Shown here one piece after another: positions 59,148 to 64,000 of a stretch of DNA of 64,000 nt (positions within the stretch are counted from its first letter, which is position 1; each line of letters begins with the position of its first letter). The notes under the pieces were generated by a model. The model was not told the DNA's origin. It saw nothing but the letters and a program-made list of their open reading frames with translations, and made no database searches. The translations under genes were made by a program, and so were the position numbers. Source of the DNA: Micromonospora rubida (GTDB taxonomy: Bacteria; Actinomycetota; Actinomycetes; Mycobacteriales; Micromonosporaceae); the NCBI RefSeq assembly GCF_009908295.1, contig NZ_JAAALO010000001.1:372001-436000 (forward strand), in the 5' to 3' direction.

Positions 59148-60229
59148 GCTCCCACCCCCTGTGCTGTGGCCGTGGCGGCCAGCTCGCGTTCCTTGGCCTC
59201 GTAGAGGGCCTTGACGTTGCCGCTGCCGAAGGTCAGCGCCCCGCGCCGCTCGATCAGTTCGAGAAAGAGCGTGCGGCGCACGTGAATCGACTCGGTGAAG
59301 ATCTGCAACAGCTGGCCTCCGTGGTCGCGGTCGACCAGGATGCTCAGCTCCCGCAGCCGGTCCAGCGGCGCGTCGACCGGGCCGACCCGCCGCTCCAGGT
59401 CGTCGTAGTAGGCACCGGGGGTGCCGGCGAAGCGGACCCCCCGCCCGCGCAGCGCGCCGACGGCGGTGACGATGTCGTCGGTGCGCAGCCCCAGGTGCTG
59501 CACCCCGGCCCCGGCGTGCTCGGCGAGGAACGCGTCGATCTGCCCCGGCCGGTGGCTGGTGTCCGGCTCCAGCAGCACCAGCGTGACCCGCCCGGACGGG
59601 CTCTGCACCGCCGTGGAGTTCATCGCCTGCCCGGCGACCTCCACGTGCTCGGTGAAGATGTCCGAGAAGCCGAAGACCCGCTCGTAGTGGGCGACGGTCT
59701 CCCCGAGCTGCCCCGGCGGCACGCAGATGGCCAGGTGGTCGATCTCGGTGAGCAGACCGTCGTCCCCGCCGGTCGGCGGGTCCATCTCGAACGCCCCGGG
59801 CAGGAACTCGCGCCGGTCGCCCCGGCGCTGCACCAGCCGGTGCAACACGTCGCCGAAACCCCCCACCTCGGCGGTCACCACCTCGGCGTCCACGCCGGTG
59901 AAGGTGGTCGGTGGGGTCACCGGCGTCGCCCCGCGGGCCACCAGCTCGGCGTACGCCCCGGCGGCGTCGTCGACCTCCAGCGCCACCACCGCGATGCCGT
60001 CGCCGTGCCGCTGCACGTACGTCGACGCCGGGTGCTGCGCGGTCAACCCGGAGGTGAGCACCATCCGGATGTCGGCCTGGCCCAGCAGCAGCGAGCGCTG
60101 CCCGGCCAGCCCGGTCTCCGGGCCGCCCTGGCCGCGGAGCCGGAACCCGACGGCGGTGCCGAAGTAGAAGGCGGCCTGCCGGGCGTCCCCCACGTAGAGT
60201 TCGATGTGATCTATAGAACGGATGTCCAT
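59144..60229 (-). CDS. hmaS: 4-hydroxymandelate synthase (HmaS type)
   Basis: 361 residues, HPPD/HMS family of two vicinal-oxygen-chelate repeats. SIDHIELYVGDARQAAFYFG starts the first repeat and EIDHLAICVPPGQ the second. The iron ligands are His in EIDHLAI, His in VQHLGLRTDDI and Glu in LLQIFTES. The end FGSGNVKALYEAKERE is family-typical. HmaS turns 4-hydroxyphenylpyruvate into 4-hydroxymandelate using its own side chain as oxidant. HPPD (homogentisate) is the alternative by sequence; HmaS is favoured because HmO and HpgT are both in the window. The ATG at 60229 follows GAAGG; an upstream ATG at 60247 is possible. Confidence 0.86.
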   Translation of the reverse strand: MDIRSIDHIELYVGDARQAAFYFGTAVGFRLRGQGGPETGLAGQRSLLLGQADIRMVLTSGLTAQHPASTYVQRHGDGIAVVALEVDDAAGAYAELVARGATPVTPPTTFTGVDAEVVTAEVGGFGDVLHRLVQRRGDRREFLPGAFEMDPPTGGDDGLLTEIDHLAICVPPGQLGETVAHYERVFGFSDIFTEHVEVAGQAMNSTAVQSPSGRVTLVLLEPDTSHRPGQIDAFLAEHAGAGVQHLGLRTDDIVTAVGALRGRGVRFAGTPGAYYDDLERRVGPVDAPLDRLRELSILVDRDHGGQLLQIFTESIHVRRTLFLELIERRGALTFGSGNVKALYEAKERELAATATAQGVGA

Positions 60230-60300
60230 TTTCCAGCCCTTCCCCATGTCCCCCCGTGACTGCCGCCCGGGCGGCGTACCGCCCGGAGTGGAACGAGCGA

Positions 60301-61560
60301 TCACCTCCCCGGAGCGGCGGCGCGCGCACCCGCACCGGTGCTGCGCCGCAGTAGCAGGCTGACGTTCTGACCGCCGAACCCGAACGAGTTGGTCAGCGCG
60401 TGCTCCGGGGCGGCCGCCCTCGGTTCCTTGCTGATGTGATCGGCGGGGCAGGCCGGGTCCGGGTCGTCGAGGTTCCAGGTCGGGGGCAGCAGCCCTCGGC
60501 CCAGCGCCAACGCCGTGGCCGCGGCCTCCAGCACCCCGGACGCGCCGAGCAGGTGCCCGGTGAGCGCCTTGGTGGAGCTGACCGGCACCCCGCCGTCGCC
60601 GAACACCGCGGTCAGCGCGGCGGTCTCGGCGATGTCGCCGAGCTTGGTCGCCGTGCCGTGCGCGTTGACGTAGCCGATGTCGCCGGCCGTCACTCCCCCG
60701 CCGGCCAGGGCGCGGCGCATGCACTCCGCCGCCCCCGACCCGTCCGGCCGGGGCGCGGTCGGGTGGTACGCGTCGGTGTTCGCCCCGTAGCCGGCCACCT
60801 CGGCGTACCCGGTGACGCCCCGGGCGGCGGCGTGCTCGGCGCGTTCCAGCACCAGCAGCGCCGCACCCTCGGCGAGCACGAAGCCGTTGCGCCGGGCGTC
60901 GAACGGCCGGCTCGCCTCGGCCGGGTCGGCCCAGCCCCGCGCGAGGGCCCGGGCATTGCCGAAGGTGTCGGCGAAGGTGGGGAACAGCGGGGCCTCGCTG
61001 GCCCCGCAGACCACCACGTCGGCCTCACCGGCCCGGATCAGCCGGACCGCGTCGGCCACCGCCTGCGCACCGGACGCGCAGGCGGTGCCGACCGACGAGC
61101 TGTAGCCGCGGATGCCGTGGGCGATGGCGATCCGCGCCGCCGGCATGTTCGGCAGGATCCCGGTGAGCAGGTACGGGCTGACCGCCGCCCGGCCCCGGGC
61201 GGCCCGGGCCAGCACCTGGCTCTCCAGGGTGGACATCCCGCCGACCCCGCCCACGATCACGCCGATCCGCCCGGGGTCGACGTCCCGGCCCACCTCGATG
61301 CCGGCGTCGGCGAGCGCGTCGGCGGCGGCGAGCAGGGCGAGCACCACGATCCGGTCCAGCACCCGGGTCTCCGGGCCGGACGCGACGGTGCGCGGGTCGA
61401 TGTCCGGCAGCAGCCCGGCCACCTCCAGGGACTCCCGTGCGGGGTGGTCGTCGGCCGGGCGGGTCAGCCCGGACCGGCCGGTGAGCAGGGCGTCGAAGGT
61501 CTCGGCGACGCCCCGCCCGACCGGGGTGAACAGGCCCATCCCGGTGATGACGGCGGTCAT
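60301..61560 (-). CDS. Beta-ketoacyl synthase (FabF/KAS II-like)
   Basis: 419 residues, thiolase-fold ketosynthase. TAVITGMGLFTPVGRG is the opening; the Cys nucleophile is in SSVGTACASGAQA; the two His are in NAHGTATKLGD and STKALTGHLLGASG; SFGFGGQNVSLLL ends the domain. The full Cys-His-His set is present, so it can condense. It sits with another ketosynthase and a truncated partner just upstream, all in one operon, and about 70 bp before hmaS. It resembles type II ketosynthases of natural-product clusters rather than housekeeping FabF; no carrier protein is adjacent. Confidence 0.93.
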   Translation of the reverse strand: MTAVITGMGLFTPVGRGVAETFDALLTGRSGLTRPADDHPARESLEVAGLLPDIDPRTVASGPETRVLDRIVVLALLAAADALADAGIEVGRDVDPGRIGVIVGGVGGMSTLESQVLARAARGRAAVSPYLLTGILPNMPAARIAIAHGIRGYSSSVGTACASGAQAVADAVRLIRAGEADVVVCGASEAPLFPTFADTFGNARALARGWADPAEASRPFDARRNGFVLAEGAALLVLERAEHAAARGVTGYAEVAGYGANTDAYHPTAPRPDGSGAAECMRRALAGGGVTAGDIGYVNAHGTATKLGDIAETAALTAVFGDGGVPVSSTKALTGHLLGASGVLEAAATALALGRGLLPPTWNLDDPDPACPADHISKEPRAAAPEHALTNSFGFGGQNVSLLLRRSTGAGARAAAPGR

Positions 61561-63173
61561 GACGGCGACTCGGTCAGGTAGCGCTCGCGCAGCGCCACCT
61601 TGCGCACCTTCCCGGTCACGGTGACCGGGATGTCCTCCGAGCGCACCGGCACCACCCGGCGCAGGGTCGCCCCGACGTCCTCGCCCAGCGCGGCGCGCAC
61701 CGCCTCGGTGCGGTCGGCGTCCGGGTCGGCGCCGGCGGCCAGCTCCAGCAGCACGTCGGTGACGACCGTGTCGTTCTCCCTGACGATGACCACCGTGCAG
61801 TCGGTGACGTCGGGGCAGGCGGCGAGGATCCGCTCCTCGGACAGCGCGGTGAAGTACCGCCGGCCGTCGCCGACCTCGACGGAGTCGGCCGCCCGGTCCA
61901 TGTGGTAATACCGGCCCTCGTCGTCGGCGTACACCAGGTCGCCGGTGAGGTACCAGCCGCGCAGCCGGAACCGGTACGTGGTGACCGAGTCGTTCCAGTA
62001 GCCCCGGAACAGCGACGGGGAGTCGATGCCGAGCCAGCCGACCTGCCCCGGGGGCAGCTCGTTGCCCTCGGCGTCGAGCACCGCGACCTTGGTGAACCGG
62101 TACGGGCGGCCGACGCAGCGGCCGTACTGGTCGGTCTCGGCGGTGTGGGTGATGTGGAACATCGAGTGGCCCATCTCGCTGGACCCCAGCCCGTCGATGA
62201 AGACGGACCCGGGCACCCGGACCACTCCCTGGCGGGTGACGGTGTCCCGCGAGCCGACCGCGACGAGCCGGCGCACGTGCGGCTCGTGCGAGCAGTCGCC
62301 GGTGTTGAACCACAGCCGCACCGAGTCCAGGGCGTACCCGGACAGGTCGAACCGGGCCAGCTCCGCCCAGGTGACGGAGAACCCGAACACCCCGTCCGGC
62401 CGCCACCGCTGGATGGCGTCGAGCACCCGTTCCCCGCCCTGCTCGGACAGCAGGAACATCTCCGCCCGGTTGCCCAGCGCCTGGTTGACCATGAGGACGG
62501 TCGCGGTGTGCGGGGCGGGCAGCGCGTTGAGGATACGGCCGGTGCCCTGCGCCTGCGGCATGGACAGCAGGTGCCGGGTCGCGGCGAAGAGACTCGCGTG
62601 CGAGTGCAGCACCGCCTTCGGCACGCCGGTGGTGCCGGAGGTGTGGGTGATGACGATCGGGTCGTCCTGATGGTGCCGGTAGTGCGCCGGGGCGGCGGCC
62701 GGGTCGCCGGCGCCGGCCTCGGCGGGGGTGCCGATCAGCGGCGCGCCGAGGTCGTGACCGGCCAGCAGCTCGGTGTGCGCGGCGTCGGCGAGCACGCCCG
62801 CGCCGCGCAGCCGGCGGATGTACTCGGCGGCGATCTCGGGGCGCAGCCTGCCGTTCATCAGCGCCGGGATCGCGCCGATGCGGGTCAGCGCCAGGAAGCT
62901 GAGCACCATGTCGGCGGCGGCGGTGGCCCAGACGGCGACCGGGTCGCGCGGCTTGACGCCCCGGGCGTGCAGCCAGGCAGCCCGGGCCGCGACCAGCTCG
63001 TCGAGCTGCCCCAGCGTCAGCGGGTGCTCGGCCGGGTGCCCGTCGACCGGCGTGTCGAAGGTCAGCCCCGGGCCGTCCGGGTCGGCGCCGTGCGCCAGCA
63101 CCCGGGCCAGCACGTTGCCGGCGCCCAGTTCGGTGTCGGCGGCCAGCACGCCGCGCAGTCCTCTGGTCCTCAT
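61557..63173 (-). CDS. AMP-dependent acyl ligase (long-chain/aryl type)
   Basis: 538 residues. THTSGTTGVPKAVLHSHASLF is the P-loop. VFGFSVTWAEL, FIDGLGSSEMGHSM, GWLGIDSPSLFRGYW, LTGDLVYADDEGRY and VTVTGKVRKVALRERY (catalytic Lys) follow. It makes an acyl-AMP and transfers it to a thiol acceptor. The ATG overlaps the truncated ketosynthase stop (ATGA) and its own stop overlaps the ketosynthase start. It is a second ligase distinct from the one at 43.9 kb; together they offer two activated acids to the pathway. Confidence 0.9.
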   Translation of the reverse strand: MRTRGLRGVLAADTELGAGNVLARVLAHGADPDGPGLTFDTPVDGHPAEHPLTLGQLDELVAARAAWLHARGVKPRDPVAVWATAAADMVLSFLALTRIGAIPALMNGRLRPEIAAEYIRRLRGAGVLADAAHTELLAGHDLGAPLIGTPAEAGAGDPAAAPAHYRHHQDDPIVITHTSGTTGVPKAVLHSHASLFAATRHLLSMPQAQGTGRILNALPAPHTATVLMVNQALGNRAEMFLLSEQGGERVLDAIQRWRPDGVFGFSVTWAELARFDLSGYALDSVRLWFNTGDCSHEPHVRRLVAVGSRDTVTRQGVVRVPGSVFIDGLGSSEMGHSMFHITHTAETDQYGRCVGRPYRFTKVAVLDAEGNELPPGQVGWLGIDSPSLFRGYWNDSVTTYRFRLRGWYLTGDLVYADDEGRYYHMDRAADSVEVGDGRRYFTALSEERILAACPDVTDCTVVIVRENDTVVTDVLLELAAGADPDADRTEAVRAALGEDVGATLRRVVPVRSEDIPVTVTGKVRKVALRERYLTESPS

Positions 63174-63736
63174 CGCGTGTCTTCTCCCCCCAGCAGCACC
63201 GCGGTGGCCCGGATCCCGGGCGCCTCGCCCGGAGTCCCGGCCGCGACGCCCGCACCGGCGTCGTCGGGTGCCTGCTCAATCATGATCAACAATGTCTCGT
63301 CGGCGTCGCCGTCGTACCGCAGCAGTTCCGCCTCGGCCGTGCCCTCGGCCAGCGGATCCCCGGTCGGGGCGACGCAGACCACCGGCCCGCCCAGCCCCCA
63401 GCGCGCGGCGACGTGCCCGGCGACGCTGTTGGGCACCGACTGGTAGAAGAACAGCGGCCCGGGCCGCCCGCCCCGCGCGACCGTGGCGTGCACGTGGTCG
63501 GCGCTGGCCCGGTCCCCGGCGGCGCTGACCAGCACCACCGCGGTCCGGACGCCGACCGGCTCCGGGGCCGGCCGTTCGCCGTGCCGCCGGGTGAGGCACC
63601 GGTCGGCGACGGCCGCCACGACCGGGCTGAACGTCGAGTGCACGAAGCCGGGCAGGGTCGGCGGCGCGCCGTCGCCCGGCTCGGGCCAGCGCGCCTGCGC
63701 GAGCACCCGCAGCGCGCCGGGCGTTCCCCCGGTCAC
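63170..63736 (-). CDS. Truncated ketosynthase-like protein (chain-length-factor type, PF13723-like)
   Basis: 188 residues, about half a ketosynthase. FVHSTFSPVVAAVADRCL, VLVSAAGDRASADHV, LFFYQSVPNSVAGHVAARWG and VAPTGDPLAEGTAEAELL follow the pattern of PF13723 short ketosynthase-like partners found next to full ketosynthases, and there is no Cys nucleophile at the usual site (SVPNSVAGH instead). It probably forms a heterodimer or scaffold with the adjacent ketosynthase rather than catalysing. The GTG start overlaps the upstream ketosynthase stop (GTGA). Confidence 0.75.
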   Translation of the reverse strand: MTGGTPGALRVLAQARWPEPGDGAPPTLPGFVHSTFSPVVAAVADRCLTRRHGERPAPEPVGVRTAVVLVSAAGDRASADHVHATVARGGRPGPLFFYQSVPNSVAGHVAARWGLGGPVVCVAPTGDPLAEGTAEAELLRYDGDADETLLIMIEQAPDDAGAGVAAGTPGEAPGIRATAVLLGGEDTR

Positions 63737-64000
63737 GCCGCACCCACCAGAAGGGCGGTGTTGGCACCGCCGAAGGCGGAGTTGAGGCTCAGCGCGTAGG
63801 CGGTGGCGGCCCGGCGCGGCGCGTCGCGGATGACGTCCAGCGGGCACGCCTCGTCCGGGCCGAGCCAGCCGGCGTTGACCGGCAGCTTCCCGTGCCGCAC
63901 CGCGAGCACGGTCACCACCAGCTCCAGCAGCCCGGACGCCTCCAGCGCGTGCCCGTGCAGCGCCTTGGTGGAGCTGACCGGCACCCGGCCGGCGTGCTCA
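63733..64000 (-). CDS. Beta-ketoacyl synthase, C-terminal end only (cut by window)
   Basis: The last 88 codons of a ketosynthase. SSTKALHGHALEASGLLEL carries the second catalytic His, and NSAFGGANTALLVG ends the domain. The N-terminal part with the Cys nucleophile lies to the right of the window. Its stop overlaps the next gene's start. It is the first gene seen of the long minus-strand operon, so more of the cluster lies beyond the edge. Confidence 0.88.
   Translation of the reverse strand, partial: EHAGRVPVSSTKALHGHALEASGLLELVVTVLAVRHGKLPVNAGWLGPDEACPLDVIRDAPRRAATAYALSLNSAFGGANTALLVGAA

Noticed and set aside
59144..60229. HPPD (homogentisate pathway) instead of HmaS
   Set aside because: Possible by fold, but HmO and HpgT in the same region make hydroxymandelate synthase the better reading; final proof needs active-site comparison.
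1..64000. CRISPR array, tRNA or rRNA genes, prophage, intact IS
   Set aside because: Looked for regular repeats with spacers, tRNA-like ends and rRNA motifs, phage structural genes and intact transposases; only the decayed transposase and short tandem repeats were found.

Overview
The window is high-GC actinobacterial DNA, most like a Micromonospora-type (Micromonosporaceae) chromosome. Supporting signs are strong GC codon bias, frequent GTG starts, several leaderless-looking genes, an Lsr2 nucleoid protein, an HspR-type HAIR element before lon, and a ZTP riboswitch before a long-form glyA. No rRNA, tRNA, CRISPR array or intact mobile element was seen. All family assignments come from reading motifs; no database search was run.

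The first 37.5 kb is mostly core or generic accessory genes. 1-2.2 kb holds the 5' part of an asparagine synthetase and a neighbour with M15-type zinc peptidase motifs. 2.2-3.3 kb is a strip of gene debris with a decayed IS5-type transposase. 3.3-5.1 kb is a small MarR regulon: a divergent YrdB / SRPBCC / membrane-protein operon around a double TTCA-N5-TGAA site. Then come a secreted GH5 mannanase with a CBM2 domain, a DEAD-box helicase, DoxX, Lon and Lsr2. 12.9-14.4 kb carries no convincing gene. Next are a DUF2726-like protein, a DICT/degenerate-GGDEF protein, a second DoxX, an FKBP isomerase, a STAS protein, an SMP-30-like protein, an L,D-transpeptidase lipoprotein and a beta-helix protein. 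A branched-chain 2-oxoacid dehydrogenase operon (E1alpha-E1beta-E2) lies divergent from an Lrp/AsnC regulator. A methyltransferase, a subtilisin, an immunity-like/GNAT fusion, a hemerythrin, a phosphoesterase and riboswitch-controlled glyA complete this half.

From about 37.5 kb to the right edge, most genes look like one natural-product cluster. Three genes give the classical route to L-4-hydroxyphenylglycine: HmaS (4-hydroxymandelate synthase, 59.1-60.2 kb), HmO (hydroxymandelate oxidase, 38.9-40.0 kb) and HpgT (aminotransferase, 37.6-38.9 kb). HmO and HpgT share an operon with a P450 and an alpha/beta hydrolase. HmaS lies in a second long minus-strand operon, nearly all of whose genes overlap by 1-4 bases: ketosynthase (cut by the window edge), truncated ketosynthase-like protein, acyl-AMP ligase, ketosynthase, HmaS, phytanoyl-CoA-type dioxygenase, DUF3050 heme-oxygenase-fold protein, TPP-dependent E1alpha and E1beta without an E2, and a permuted ATP-grasp ligase.

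Between the two operons lie a second acyl-AMP ligase coupled to an MFS exporter, two SGNH hydrolases, an ABC exporter, a NarL-type two-component system and an aminoglycoside-phosphotransferase-like kinase. No NRPS module, carrier protein or thioesterase is visible. Hydroxyphenylglycine made here may therefore be built in by discrete ligases and ketosynthases, or the assembly line may lie beyond the right edge. This is the most likely place for an undescribed system in the window.
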